The notes beneath the pieces were generated by a model. The model saw nothing but the letters and a program-made list of their open reading frames with translations, was not told where the DNA came from and did not search any database. 64,000 nucleotides of DNA, taken from Neoscytalidium dimidiatum (lineage: Eukaryota > Ascomycota > Dothideomycetes > Botryosphaeriales > Botryosphaeriaceae). The position numbers and the translations under genes are program-made. The stretch is taken from assembly GCA_037367355.1 (NCBI GenBank), contig CM074704.1, positions 2,294,001 through 2,358,000 of the forward strand. The letters are read 5' to 3'. Positions 48,901-61,900 of the stretch are shown here, in pieces. How positions within the stretch are numbered: the stretch's first letter is position 1; each line of letters opens with the position of its first letter.

Positions 48901-51013
48901 ATTCCCTTACTTGTCCGGCAAGGATTGATCGCCCGTAGGTCCGTACCTCTGCCAATGACCTGGTCATATACCAGCCGTATCATTACCCTGGCCACGAAAC
49001 CGCCAAACCCTTTTTTGAGAACCTGAGATGGCTCAAGATACCCCAAACCCGTCTTCCAGAATTCAACGAAGAGCCTGCTTTAGATTCAGAAGAGGTTGGG
49101 GCTGGAAAAGAGAGCATCCTGACGGCTATTGCCAATGTCGGAGGGTACAGTGCTGTCTTCATGGCGGGGACGTCACCGAGCTTCATTTTGAAAGAAGCAG
49201 CAAGCCTTCCGAAGGTGCTTACGATGAGAACCAAATCTGTCAAGAATTTGAGCAGTTTCCACACTGCAGAGTGTGACCGTGGCTTTGCCTACATTAACGC
49301 TGATGTACGTTTTCAAACTCTGCGTTCATGAATTTTCTCTAACGCTCAACAGGGGAACTTGCGCGTATGTCAACTGCCTCGCGGCTTTCGCTATGGGGAT
49401 GTTGGCTGGGCCGTAAGAAAAATTCCCATGGGGCAAGATGTGCAAGCCATGTGCTACCACCCGCCGAAAGACGTCCTCGTGCTTGGTGTTGGACAAAAGG
49501 AGCCCTTCACATTGCCTGAAGACGAGCATCATCATGAGTGGCTTGAAGAAAGTACGTATTATATCCACTGGGTTCGTGAGCGGCTGCCGATTTTCATCTC
49601 AATCAGACATTACCTTCAAGCCAATGGTAGAGCACGGCATGATAAAAGTTCTTGACGCCCAAAGCATGGGAGTAATCGATACGTAAGATAAAGCACAGTA
49701 CCCGGTGCACTGCAACAGAACTAACATCCCTTCCAGGCACGAGCTCGAGGCCTTTGAAGTGGTTCTCACAATCAAGGTCCTGAATCTCGAAGTATCGGAG
49801 AACACCCATGAACGGAAGCAGCTAGTCGCCATTGGCACTGGTTTTATTCGGGGTGAAGACTTGCCGGCCCGTGGTTGCATCTACGTCTTTGAGGTCATCA
49901 ACGTCGTCCCTGAGCCGGGCCGCCCGGAGACCAACCGCAAGCTGAAGCTCATTGCGAAGGAGGAAGTCCGAGGCAATGTCACGGCAATCACCGACGTTGG
50001 TAGCCAAGGCTTCTTGCTGATGGCACAAGGTCAGAAGTGCATGGTACGAGGCTTGAAGGAGGATGGTACATTACTTCCCGTCGCTTTCATGGATATGCAG
50101 TGTTACGTGACGGTTGCAAAGGAATTGAACGGATCGGGGATGCTATTAATGGGCGACGCAGCTAAGGGTGCTTGGCTCGTCGGATATACCGTAAGCACAC
50201 AAAAAAGGCGCAATCCAGACACGCTCGATGCTAATCTATCCTACAGGAGGACCCCTACAAGATGATACTGTTCGGCAAGAGCCGCTCGCACATGGAGGTC
50301 ATGGCAGCAGAATTCCTCCCGCACGATAAGCAGCTCTACCTCATGGTGGCCGACGGAGACTGCAACCTCCACGTCCTGCAATACGATCCCGACCGTAAAG
50401 CTCCCTAATATTCCACCCCATCATCTCAAATAAATAAATAAAAAATCTTAACGCTCACGTCGAACCAGACCCCAAATCCCTCTCCGGCCAGCGCCTCCTC
50501 CACAAATCCACCTTCCACACCGGCCACTTCACGACCAGCATGACGCTCCTCCCCTCGACCCTCTCGCCCACCACCATCGCCACCTCCTCCACCCCCGGCG
50601 CCGACCCCTCCTCCCCCTCCCCCCACGGCAACGACAACCCAGACGCCATGGACCTCGACGCCGCCGCCGCCGCCCCGGCCGGCACGACGCAGCACGTGCT
50701 GCTGACGATGCAAACCGGCTCGCTCGCGCTGCTCACGCCCGTGTCGGAGCAGCAGTACCGCCGCCTCGGCGCGCTGCAGACGTACCTCGTCGGCGCGCTC
50801 GAGCACTGGTGCGGGCTCAACCCGCGCGCCTACCGCGCCGTCGAGAGCGAGGGCTTCGGGTCGCGCGGCGTCGTCGACGGCGGCCTGCTGGCCCGCTGGG
50901 GCGAGCTGGGCAGCCAGCGCCGCGCCGAGGGCGCCGCCAAGGTCGGCGTCGACGAGTGGGTCGTGCGCAGCGATCTGGAGTTCGTGGGCGGTGCCGGGCT
51001 GGGCTATCTGTGA
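45960..51013 (+). CDS. cft1: Cleavage and polyadenylation factor subunit Cft1 (CPSF160)
   Basis: Large scaffold of the cleavage/polyadenylation complex in the nucleus. Nine exons: 45960-47994, 48391-48662, 48717-48890, 48939-49304, 49353-49551, 49607-49682, 49737-50190, 50247-50394 and 50469-51013, giving 1422 aa, as expected for fungal Cft1. The start [17 protein letters not shown] matches the family N-terminus. Beta-propeller segments run throughout, and the CPSF-A region is in the last exons ([51 protein letters not shown]). An acidic patch ([17 protein letters not shown]) and an Ala/Pro insert near the C-terminus are lineage features. Intron 1 (47995-48390, 396 nt) is about seven times longer than the others. 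The final exon is much more GC-rich than the rest. Confidence 0.95.
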
Positions 51014-52120
51014 TGCAGGGGGTGTTTTTGCTTGCTTGCTGATTTCGGGGTCGGGTTGGGAAGGAGAGAAAATATTGAAAAAAGTCAGGGTACGATGGTA
51101 GGAAAGGAATGTTGGCGATACGGATGAAGAGAGGAGGCTGTGGTGGTGCAGTAAGGTGCGGATGCGAGATTGGAGGAGATATCGATTTCTTTTACCACTC
51201 GATTATGCAGAATGGGGAACAAAAAGAATTCATTGCTGATATTATGCAAAGTCTTTCCCGATCGCTTTTTCCTTTTTCTTTTTTTCCAATTTTTTTGCTT
51301 TCGTCGTGAGGAAGCCTTTAGGTCATATCTAATTGGCACTCGAGCTCCTCCAATTGCCGGGTGCGGGAAGCGCTCAGGTGCCGATCTGGCGGCTGCAGCC
51401 CTGTCCGCATCCATCATTCACTAGCTATACTTAATTTACACCACCCCCTATCAAGACGAACACCGTGAAATCTACCCGTCCCACACAACAAGCGTTGGGT
51501 CTCACGTTCATCCAAATGCAAGCAAAGTAGCACAAGGTATTAAAATTTATTACCCTCCAATCCTTACTCCTATGATTTCACTATCAATCACCTATCCTTC
51601 TGTCCAATTTCCCCAAATCTGAAAAGTGTATAATACCAAATAAAGAACCGGTAACAAGACACCACAATGCGAAACCTCCGGCGCCACCGAACACCCTAAC
51701 TTTTTGTTGATATGATGCGCCAAAATGCTGTCCTGTAGCGCCTCCAAGTCCCTTTCCAAGGAGATGAATAGAAATTCCCCAGATGCAATGCTACTGTCCG
51801 TAGATGCTTTGACAATGAAACATGCTGCATACATGCTTTGCTCGTCGTGCTGTGCCCCAACAAGAAACAAGTAAAAGAAGAAAAAGACAAAGGTGATCTT
51901 ATGATGGAATTTCAACCCGACCAATGTGGCCCGACCAATGTGACCCGACCAATGTGACCCGACCAATGTGACCTGACCAATGCATGCGTCGATATGCTGC
52001 GGACTGAAATATGCTGAGAAAAACTTTTTCCAGTAACACAACGGGCGAATGTACTCAATCTCCACTTCGGTACCATTAACCACATCGCTCATCCCCACCC
52101 CTTGGTGTAACCACAAGTCT
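51014..52120. other. Convergent intergenic region between cft1 and Caf120-like gene
   Basis: 1.1 kb holding two 3' UTRs and a short tandem repeat (51916-51985). T-rich tracts at about 51250-51300 are present. No gene was recognised. Confidence 0.45.
51916..51985. repeat. 14-bp tandem repeat, about five copies
   Basis: The unit cccgaccaatgtga is repeated head to tail about five times with single-base differences (tgg in the first copy, cctg and tgca in the last). Minisatellite-like, in the 3' flank of the Caf120-like gene. Confidence 0.85.
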
Positions 52121-55100
52121 TCAACCTCTTCTTGACATCCTGCTAGCCTGCTTCTGATCCCAGCTGGCACCGTAGGGCGGCGGAGTGAAGGCTTGCTGGC
52201 TGGGCTGCTGGTGCATCATAGGCATGCCGCCCATGTACCCCTGCTGCTGCTGCTGTTGCTGCTGCGGAAAGTAACCTCCCTGCATCTGGAAGGTCGTATT
52301 CGGACTCGGCGTGCTCATCATACTGTAATTCTGCATCGGCATCTGCATACCTTGCATGCCAAGACCCATCTGCATCTGGTTCTGTTGGATCTGCTGAGCC
52401 TGCTGTGCTTGCATCATTTGCATTTGCTGTTGCTGGCGCACAATAGCGGCTTGCTGCTCCTGCTGTAGCCTCTGAGCCTCACGCTCAGCACGGCGTTGAG
52501 CCTCACGCTCCGCCCTTGCAACCTCCGCTTGCGCTTGGTGTTGACGAGCGGCGATTGCCTGCTGCACGAGCGCACTGCGGCTGCCCTTTTTGAAATCGTC
52601 CCTCTCCTTCTGACGGGCGGCAATGGCACCGACAAGGCCGGACTGTTGCTCGGGCTCTGGTTGAGCCTTTGACTTTGCCATGTTGATAAGCGGCGTGCCA
52701 GTGAGGCGAGCGACATGCTCTTGTTCCCGAGCAGATAGCTGCGCAGGATCAGCATTAATAAGGCCAGCTGGCTGAGCATTCAGCATGACAGAGGCACCAC
52801 GAGAGCTCGGGCGGGTGGGTTGGATCATGGGAGCGTCCAGCAGAGCCGATGCCGCGCGAGAATGGGAGCGAGACGGCTGGACTCCGTCACCAAGAAGCAT
52901 GGAAGCAGTGCGTGAATCCCGCCGCATCGAATCGCGGTGGCCATCACGCTCCTTTGGCGGAGTCCGTTGGTAATGAGGCAGCAAATGAGACCACTCCCCA
53001 GATGCATTTCTGCTCATAGAAGGGGTTCTGCTACCTGTATCCAGGAGGTTGGGCGTCGATTTATGGCGTCCGTGCGAGTAGACAGGCGAAGCACCGTTCT
53101 GGGCAGCGCGCTGCTGGACCCATTCCTCGGGCGTCAAGCTAAGTCGATTGCCGGGACTTGCACTACGGCGGCCGGCCGCGGGCTGCCAGAGCAGGCTCTT
53201 GCGATTTTCGTCTACATCCTGGTTGGACTGCGGAGACTTCGAGTTGGAGCGATGGTGTCCTGGTGTGTGTGGGCTCGACCTTCCAAAATACGAGTCCTGC
53301 AGAATGTCGGCGGCGCTGCCTGGCCGCGGAGTTCGCGGATTGGAAAGATCGGACGCCGACAGCCGATCCCTGGACTTAGACCTTGAATGGCCTTCTTGAG
53401 TAATTGTGCCGCTAGTACCCGGACGCTTTGACGAAGGATCCGTCTTGGTTAGGTCGTAGGTCGGACCGAAATCGATAGTTGGAAGATCAATATCCGGATC
53501 GCGCTTTCCTTCCTCTTTGTAATGTGCGTCGCCCACTACGACCTCTTCGTGTTCTGGTGGAGGTGGAGGAATGTCGCCCACGGTCTTCAATTTCCCGGCC
53601 CTTGGGCGTTCAACCGATTGTCTCGACTGCTTCGTGCTCGCACTCTTAATGCTCGCGTAGTCGGGTGTCCCAGTAGACTCGTCATCATAGACGCTGCTGG
53701 ACATTGTTTGCGTACGCTCAAATTCATCCTGAGCGGCCAGCTGATTGAGAATCATGTCAGGATTAATCATGTCATTTCGAAAACTGCCAAGACTTGAATT
53801 TGAAGGAGACGCAGGGATGGCGGGTTTATCCGCCGAAGGGGAGGTGCTTAACCGACCTGGAACTGGCTTCCGCTGAATGCTGTGTCTAGCAGCAATCCCA
53901 GCGGGCGACTGTGATCCTTGAGAAGTGCGGTTCTGAATATCAGCGTGGGAAGCAGCGGCCATCACGTCCTGTTGAGGGAAGTAACCCTGAGGAACTTCCT
54001 TGTGTTCGGGAACAGGAGGACCAGTGGGAGAGAAGGAAGCGCTTGTTGCAGAGTGAGGCTCGCCTTGAGGAATGTACGGCGACGCAGGAATCGTGGGAAG
54101 ACGATTGCTCTGCTGGTCATTCCAATGCTGGCGGTTCTCATCGATTGAGCGTCTCTTGACGTCGGCATAGAGATATTGGTTGCGCTCGCTCTCTTCACTT
54201 TTGCGGCCTTGAGGTCCCCAGCTACCGCGGTTTGACTTCCAGGCAGCCGCAGCTCCAGCAGCAGCGATGTTTGTCGGAATAGGCCTATTGCTGGCCTCAG
54301 CCATCTCTTGAAGCGTAGCCTCGTCTATACCAGATTGCGCTCGGCGTAGCTCGTCCGCCTCGTACGGCTGAGTCCTCGGCTTCTGACCCGGTCCGTGGGA
54401 GAAATCAGGAGGGGAATGGACAGGGGTAGGGGGTGGCTTAGCGGCAGACACAGCCCCGACCTGCGGAAAATCATGCGGTGATTCGCCTTCCGATGCGAAT
54501 TGCTCATGGCCAGACGAATTCGTCGAGGAAACATCGCTTGCAGGGCTGTCGCGGTTCAGACCATTCAGCGCGACGCGGTGGGCAGGCGGTGGCGGAGCGG
54601 AGTCGTAATCCTCTGAAGCATTCCGGCTGTGCACGAGCCTGGAGTTCCCAACCTTCTCGGAAACTGAACGCTGGTGGCGCATCAGCTGGCTGTTTGGAGA
54701 AGCTGTTTCAGCTCGTCGGGGCGGCTGAAAGCCCAGATCCCCTGCCCTTGCTGGAGATACATTCCGAGTGCTGGGCTGAGAGTAAGTGGAACCGCCGTCA
54801 TTGAAGCGAATGGAAGTCGTGCGAGACGGAGGCAGGCTAGTCCTGCTGGTGGTGTTGCGCCGGCTCCGTTGGCGATCCGGAGGGATGGCCGTCATTCGCT
54901 TGGACGTCAGGTCCTTCATTTGCTTCCTCCATTGCCGTTCAGACCAATTCTGGCTACCCTCAGTATGGATGAGGCTCGCGACGTCCAAGATATCCAAATA
55001 ACCATATCTTCGGTCCTTGGGCATTGCAAACATCAGAGAGCGAGTATCCAACGGATCGGCCACGAGGCGCGTAGGTCTGCCGTAGAGCCCAAAGGTATCG

Positions 55101-56471
55101 AAGACGGGGAAAAGGAAACGCAGCATAATTTCAAATCCTGAAACTGCGGGGTGAACCTCCGGCATGACGAAGACGAACCCCTCAGTGGTAGACTCAGGGC
55201 TCGAGTGAATAGTGATGCGGCCTTCAACCTTAACCAACGTCGACTGGTCGATCAGCGGTTTGGATTGCGGGTAGATAGCGTAGGCTGAGTAAGCGTCGGT
55301 GATGGTAGCGATTGGTCGCGTTTTCTTGGTGACTTTCCTCGTCTCGTAGAACTTGACGTCGCCCTTCAGCACGGGCTGGGAGCGGTTGTAGATTGTGCCC
55401 TTTTTCAATGCCTTCTGGATCTTGCTGACTTCCTTCTCGTCGGGTGGGGTGATGACACACCAACACCGTCTCCAGGGAGTACCGGCTCCGAAACGCACGC
55501 GAGCCCAATCTTCGTACTTGAATCTCGTCCTCTCCATTATGGAGCGAATATTGTTGAGAAACCGGCCCTTCCCGGCGATAAGCGAACCTGTGTACGCTTC
55601 CTGCAAGCTTGCGTGCTCGAACATAGCGAGGCGAATGCCGGATGTCCATTGTGTCAGCGAGTTCAGCGAGTTGAAGTGGAACAGGTAGCGATTGTTTGCT
55701 GCGGTAGAAACGCTCAGGACGTTGTTCAGCATCTGGCTGTTTTGGCCGTTCATGGGCAGCGATTCGATCTGCCTTCGTTAGCACCCGCCTGCACAGCCCT
55801 CTGCCCAAGTTGTGGCGCAACGTACCATTTTTATCGAGGCATCGGCCAGGTTGATGAAGCTAGGCACCACCTCGCCGTCCTCGCCGGCCTCGTCTAGGCG
55901 CTGAGCGTCCCAAACCGAAAGCACCGTGCCCACGAGCTGGGCGAAGACCTCTGTCCAATTCCGATCGGGGCTGGGACGCCCGCCTGCAGTTGTGTCAGCT
56001 CAGCCAGCCGTGCGCAAGATCATAAGTGGGATGCGTACGAGCATCGAGGTCGTGGAGCTTCAGGAAATAGCCTTCCTGGTAGAGTTTGTTCGAATGAGAG
56101 TTCAGGTAGGTGAAGATAGGCTGCAGCTCGGGCAACGTGTCTTGGGCAACCTCCATCAGCGGAGGCTGGTAGGTCTGGACCATGGAGATGGGGCGCGACG
56201 AAGGCCGGGAATCGGAACGGTTGCGCTGCTGCTGGGTGGGCGACGACTTGACGAAGTTCTCGAGGTTGTGCGAGGAGGGCGAAGGAGTGATCTGGGTATT
56301 AACCTGGGTCTTTGGCGAGGAAGGAGCGTCGCGGGCAGGCGTGCTCGCGCGGGGAGAGGAGCCCCCGCCCCATTGTGACATGAAAGACAGAACTGCAAGG
56401 GAGTCAGCGCCCTGCGTGGCTTCCACATATAGAAATTTTAGGTTTGGTTACGCACCCCGCGGACGAGGCAT
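52121..56471 (-). CDS. PH-domain protein related to Caf120/Skg3 (CCR4-NOT associated)
   Basis: Homologue of yeast Caf120/Skg3, linked to the CCR4-NOT mRNA regulation complex and polarised growth sites; the fungal function is inferred. Exons 56471-56456, 56392-56039, 55983-55826 and 55768-52121 give 1391 aa. Residues about 80-180 hold a helical N-terminal region (EGYFLKLHDLDARG, FAQLVGTVLSVWDA, FINLADASIKM). It is followed by a PH domain over about residues 230-380, including RFGAGTPWRRCWCVITPPDE. A long Ser/Pro-rich disordered region follows (SHSRAASALLDAP repeats). The coiled, Gln-rich segment EAQRRAEREAQRLQQEQQAA and a polyQ run are near the end. The first exon codes only MPRPR plus one base; an in-frame ATG inside exon 2 (MSQWGGG) could be an alternative start. 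The middle junctions reproduce the family sequence exactly. Confidence 0.88.
52241..52265 (-). repeat. CAG/CTG microsatellite coding polyglutamine
   Basis: ctg/ttg units code the run of Gln residues near the C-terminus of the Caf120-like protein. Likely variable in length. Confidence 0.75.
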
Positions 56472-57684
56472 GTTCGCTGCAGCTGCTGTGCGCCAGGCAG
56501 GTGGATTTCACGGCAGTCTGCGTGTGATAAACGGGCAACTGGAGCAGCGCGCGTCGGAGCACGCGGCTGTATAGCAGGAAGCGAGTTCGTGAGACGAGAG
56601 CGAGCGACAGAAGCGTGGAGACGCGGCCTGAGGACGGCGGACGTGGGACTTGGGACTGCGGGCTGCAAGGTATGGAGGGCGAAGGGGCGCGGAGGCTGGG
56701 TCGGGGACGGAGGACTGAGACTGGAGATGGTGTCCTAATAGGCGCTGGGCCCGGCACGGTTGGTCGGCGGACGGGCTGTCGGCGGCGCTCAGGGTCAGCT
56801 TATGACGCCTGTGAATGACGAGCCGGGAGCCGAGCTGTGGACTGCTGGCCGAGCGCTGCTGTTTCAGGGCGGCGCGCTCAACGGCGCACGACGGGCGGGC
56901 GGTGCGGGCTGGTATTGTACCTATTATTGAGGCCGGCGGATCGGACGGAAACGAACAATAAGCCCAGCACAAGGCGGCGCGCGCGCTGCTCTTGTCCTGC
57001 GAGCCGCGCCCTTTTAAGAGAATACGAGACCGCGGCGGGCTTGCGCTGACGCATCCGGCCATGATGGAGGATTACGTCTCCGCGAGCATGCGGTGCGCGT
57101 GAGGCTTCAGCTCTTAACCTAAATTAGCATTGATTTCTCGTCCTTCGGCGCCGGGGCTGGCCAGTGGTGATCGCCCGACCGGGGTGGCTGCTCAGGGCCG
57201 CAAGAAAGTGGCTGGGAGCTGCGAGAAGCAGGCCAAGGAGTGCCCATGCCTGCGCGCGCCCCGGTGCGAGCGACCTGACAAGCGGCCAGCGGCCTGCCTG
57301 CCGTATGTACCGCTGCCGCTGTGCCGCTCGAGCTACTACCCTACGACCTGGAGCTACCACCGCGACGCGCGACGAAGGGCGCTCGCCACCAAACACGCCG
57401 CGGCGCGTACAGCTCGCAGCCTGCAGCCCGCGCTCCTCCCCGCTGCAACCACTGCTCCGGCATCCCGTGCCTGCGCCCCAGCAGCTGCCACGCGCCGCCC
57501 TCCGGCCTCCGCGCGACATTTCGAGGCGCGACCAGTTACGCGTGCCTCACCATCCAGGCACCAAGCGCCGCCGCACCCACCACCGCTGCCGCAGCTTCCT
57601 CGAAGCTTCTGCCCGCACGCCCGCCTCCCCAGCCCGCCAGCTGCTGCACGCCGCGCCCGAGCTCCATCGCGCCCCGCCGTCGCC
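56472..57684. promoter_or_regulatory. 1.2-kb divergent region between Caf120-like and BAH-PHD genes
   Basis: Very GC-rich, with several long frames on both strands that overlap one another and show only compositional bias. The plus frame of the BAH-PHD gene stays open from 57130, so a longer N-terminus is formally possible, but the Kozak-like gccATGg at 57685 is preferred. Holds both promoters and probably long leaders. Confidence 0.45.
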
Positions 57685-58974
57685 ATGGCCGACTCAATGC
57701 CTCCGGCTGCCAAGGAGCCGCGCACCTCGCGCATGTCGTCGGCGACGAGCTCCCACCGCGAAGATTCCCTCGGCGCCGACCAGCAGTCGCCCGCCACGGA
57801 GAATGGCGCCGCCGACGGCAGTGTCCAGGACAGGACGGACGGTCCCAAGCTCGATTGGGCCAACTTCAGTCCTACTTTTACCATCAAGCACTATGCCCTG
57901 CCCAAGACTTCCCAGGGCTCCAGCCGGAAGCGCAAGCGCAAGCGCGGTCCTCCCGCCCGCCAGCCCTTGTTCGAGGAGAACGAATTCGACCCGAGCCTGA
58001 ACATTTTATACACTGTGGAACCTGCGAAATGGTGGGATGACACGCGCAGGTATCGCAAGTTCACGAGTAAGCATGTGTTACCCCAACTGTGCAGCAGGAA
58101 CGGCATGACCCTCTAACAGAGCGCTGTCAAGTCGCCAATGAGACATTCCGCCTGGGCGATACTGTGTTCGTAAAGCCTGACGATTCCGAGGCCGTGGATG
58201 CGCCGCTACCGAACTGGGTCGCGAAGGTGCTCGAAGTGCGCGCTGCGTCCGAGGCCCACGTCTTCCTTCGCATCTTCTGGATGTACAGACCTGAGGATAT
58301 CCCCGGCGGCCGGAGACCCTACCATGGCAGGAACGAAGTCATTGCCAGCAACACCATGCAGATCATCGATGCACTGACTGTCAATGGCAAGGCCAACGTG
58401 AGACACTGGACTGAGGATGATAACGACGAAATCCTAGACGGCGACCAGCTCTTCTGGCGTCAGACGTTCGATTGTCCTGACGGCACCGGGAATGGCATAC
58501 TATCTGTAAGTACCAACTTCCTCTTTGCAAGAAGTAGCTCTGGTCTTGACCCGCAGGGCTAATGAACCATTACAGACTCTCCGGAAGCACTGCATCGATG
58601 ACGCTCCCTTCAACCCTGACACACTCCTTGTCCATTGCGACTCGTGCGGCCTATGGCTCCATGGCGAATGCCTCGAACACGACGCTATCAGACAGGCTCA
58701 CGCGGAGAATGATCTCCCGGAACCCGTCCTCATCCCCGCCTCCCAGAAGAGTGCGGCTATGTTCACAGGCGAGATGAATGGAAATATTTCGGCGTTCCAC
58801 AAGTCGGAGGAGAAGAGCGAGCCTGGAAAGGTGGAACCGGTCTTCACAGCCGAAGTCAAGACTGGGGCAGAGGAGAAGAGCCGCATCATCTTGACGGATA
58901 CCAGAGAAGGGCACGAGGGAGAAGAGCACGAGAGAGAAGTCCATTGTCTTCAGTGCAAGGCTCTGATTGAGTAA
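57685..58974 (+). CDS. BAH and PHD-type zinc finger chromatin protein (EBS-like)
   Basis: Probable nuclear histone reader. Exons 57685-58066, 58120-58505 and 58576-58974 give 388 aa. A disordered N-terminus with a basic nuclear-localisation stretch (RKRKRKRGPP, residues about 89-98) precedes the BAH domain (about 130-245: FRLGDTVFVKPDD, NWVAKVLEVRAA, LRIFWMYRPEDIPGG, YHGRNEVIASNTMQIID). The finger follows: HCDSCGLWLHGEC gives C-x2-C-x4-H-x2-C. The first ligand pair is incomplete (KHCIDDAP, one Cys only), and the last pair VHCLQC comes after an insert of about 70 residues. The stop overlaps a good donor (ga/GTAAGC); splicing at 58971-59015 or so to a tcag acceptor would add a short tail. Confidence 0.87.
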
Positions 58975-61900
58975 GCAAGAGATCTTCGAAACTGAGAAAT
59001 CTTACTTCAGGTGGATCAAGATGCACTTCTCTTTGGGGGAGGCCTTTTGCTACTGAGCCTCCGTGTATTTCTCTAGTTTCACACGGTTACGACATGGTTG
59101 GGGTAAAGTTGAATTCAAGCGAGGCGTTAGAGGCTGAACAAGCGCGATGCAACGATTGAGGGGGAAATTGTTCTTTGGAAGATTGTGCGTTTGGGTTTTG
59201 ATGGTTCCTTTTAAAAAAAAACCAACTAGCGGGGATTTTGGGGCGCAGGAGAGGATTCGAGCCCCAGAAGCCTGAATATATACGGAACAAAGCCGATTCG
59301 TCCATAGAACGAGGGCAAGTTAACAGGATTTGATAGGTGTACAGTATAAAATCACGAGTTCGCTCAAGGACACGAGTGGAACGGAGGGCCTGACTGGCTG
59401 ACACTCTTTTGCTCCCTTTAATCAAGCAATTTCCTCTTTTTTCTCTTATGCCGCCGACATGACACCTAATCTGCTTCTTATCCATGCGCTTCTGCAGTAC
59501 CCTCAGACTGTAAGACCATCGGCTGCAGAACTAAAGGCCAGTACCTCCGACACTGGACGTGCAGAGACACGATGCGAGAAGCGGGTCCGGGGAAGGGCGG
59601 GGCAGGGATGAAGTCGGATTACCCTCAACCACACATCCTGGTTCGATCTCCACTTGGCATACGCAACACCGCCTCCTTCCTTGGATCCGTCCTTTGGGGT
59701 AAAAAGACCGACGTGTCAGTCTTCGAGAAGGTGGAAAATCCCACATGCATCCCGGCCCATTTGTACCCACAATCCCAGCCTCTTTTCCTGCACCCCGTTC
59801 CGTCAGTCAAGCCGCAGGGAAAGGCAACTTCCGAATCGACCCTTGGTGATCATTTTCCACGACCCGGATCAATTCCCTGTTTTCTGCCGCTCTGCCGTCT
59901 TGAGCTTGGCGAGGAAGGACGCTGGAGCGATCTAATTCTGTACCGTGGCGCCGATGTGGGAAACGTTTCCGTAGCGGCGCTCTTAGCCGAGCCGGCGGAC
60001 GAAGAAGAGGACGAGCGAGCGGGCGAATAAGAGTAAGAGAGGAACGAGTGAAGACAGGGCTAAGGGAATCCCTCAGCGCTTGTACCAATAGATCTGGGTG
60101 TCATTGATGAGAAAGAAAAAGGGCCGCGCAACTCGACAGCTGACAGCGCATTACTGATTGTGGGGATCCGCTCCTTCAGTAAAAGCTCGACTAGCTATGA
60201 TGGAATTAAGAGCAACTGATGACGGAGATAAGGACAATAGCTCAGCGACAAGGCGAGCTAGCAGCTCTGTGACGTCGCTGAACCGCTTAAAACGAAGATT
60301 CAGAGAAAATGCCGAGCAGCTTGTTCGCGGCATTTTAATCATCGACACCAAGAGGTCCAGAGTCGCCCTGCGCCTCAAAATCAATCTATAGCACCATGAC
60401 TTGTGTCCGTCGATTCCGTGCCCGCTGGCATCCCGGCAGCTTGTGATACCCCATACTTGTACCGGGATCCCTGTGCAGCTGACGAGAGCGCCCAGGACGG
60501 GTAAAATGGTGTTTGAGCGAGACGACCCAGGGCCAAGCTAAGCAGCTAAGCTATTCCTACTTCCGGCCTGACCCGTTTTCCCACCTCTCATCCCCGCCGA
60601 TCTTCGTGGATGGGGCTGGGTTAGGCTTGAGGACATGTGCGTGTAGTCGTGCGCGGTGCGTTGGCGAACGGTCGGAAAAAAAAAGGCGCTCCCACATGAC
60701 GCTTGCTGATCGCCTCACAGCCTCGTTGGCTCACCTCTCTCCTGTCGATCGATGTTCTTGCTGGCAAACGGTGACGAGGGCCTCATGACGAAGCAGAGAC
60801 GGCTGATGTGCTATATTGGATGACCTCTTTACTTTTTCTTGCCGCTTTCGTCCTTTTGGCACCCCTTCTGCTGGGGCTCAACCTTCCGATACCGAGTACG
60901 ACTACGAATTTCTCGCAAGGGCCGAATGCTCTGCACGCTCAGGCCGAACGTTCTTTTTTCTTCCTTCACTCGCAACCGGGCGCGCATGCGAGATGAGTGG
61001 TGATACTCGTGATGAACGGTGAGGAGGGCCAAGCAAATCTCCGGCCGTTCCGCCACGGCGTGTGGAAAGGGATGAATGAAATATATGATCCACGCGGGGT
61101 GAAAGCGACACCAGATCAGGCTTGACGAAGCTGACGCGCGAGTAAAAAATGCCGATAGTTTCGTACGAGCTCGGCCCGTCGAGGTCGCGACGAAACCGTT
61201 GTGTATGGTCAGCAGGAGCGAAAGGCCGGCCCGTTGTTCGACCGTTATGCGCATTTCTCCTTTAGTTCGGACATTTACTTTGACATGTTTCCGCCTCTTG
61301 CAGTGCTTTGAAATAGTTTTTAGCCTATCTTCTCAAGGCATAGTAACGTAGGGGTAGCGCAGCAGAGGTGTTGTAGTGTGTGTTTGCATGAGTGCCGATC
61401 TGTTTGCCGCAACATGACCTTGTTGCAATATCTATCGAGTCAACGAATCCTTATGCATGACTTTCTGTAGTCAATCAGAACTTCGGGTGGGGATTTGGTT
61501 AAGATATGTCAAACAGAAATAACCTTTCTGCTTTGACAACCCACTCCTTTACAACCCTTTCTCTTACTTCGTCATTTCATCTCAAGTAACCCATCCGGAC
61601 TCTGCCGCCTTGGAAAGTACCGTTAGCACAAGAGCAAAGGAAAGACAAAATAGGGCAAAAATATCTGCTCTGCCGACCCGATCTTACAATATAGCCCATT
61701 GTGAATATAAGGAATGCTTGGTGGGGGACTGTGAGTGCAATACGAGAGTCAAGAAAATCCAAGTCCTCTGCACGGTCAACGCCGACTTCGTCAGGCCTAC
61801 GCCGGAAAAGAAAGTGCAAATCCACGGTGTGACAGCAGCTCCGTGTAGGGCTGGAGAAACTCGAAGCCGGCGCGCAATGAATCATGTCAAGGACGGCTGT

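Noticed and set aside
57130..57684. Extended N-terminus of the BAH-PHD protein
   Set aside because: In frame and open, but Pro/Ala/Arg-rich composition is shared by all frames of this GC-rich stretch; the better context is at 57685.
59221..59270. tRNA B-box-like sequence (gattcgagcccc)
   Set aside because: No matching A box, acceptor stem or T-stem pairing around it on either strand.
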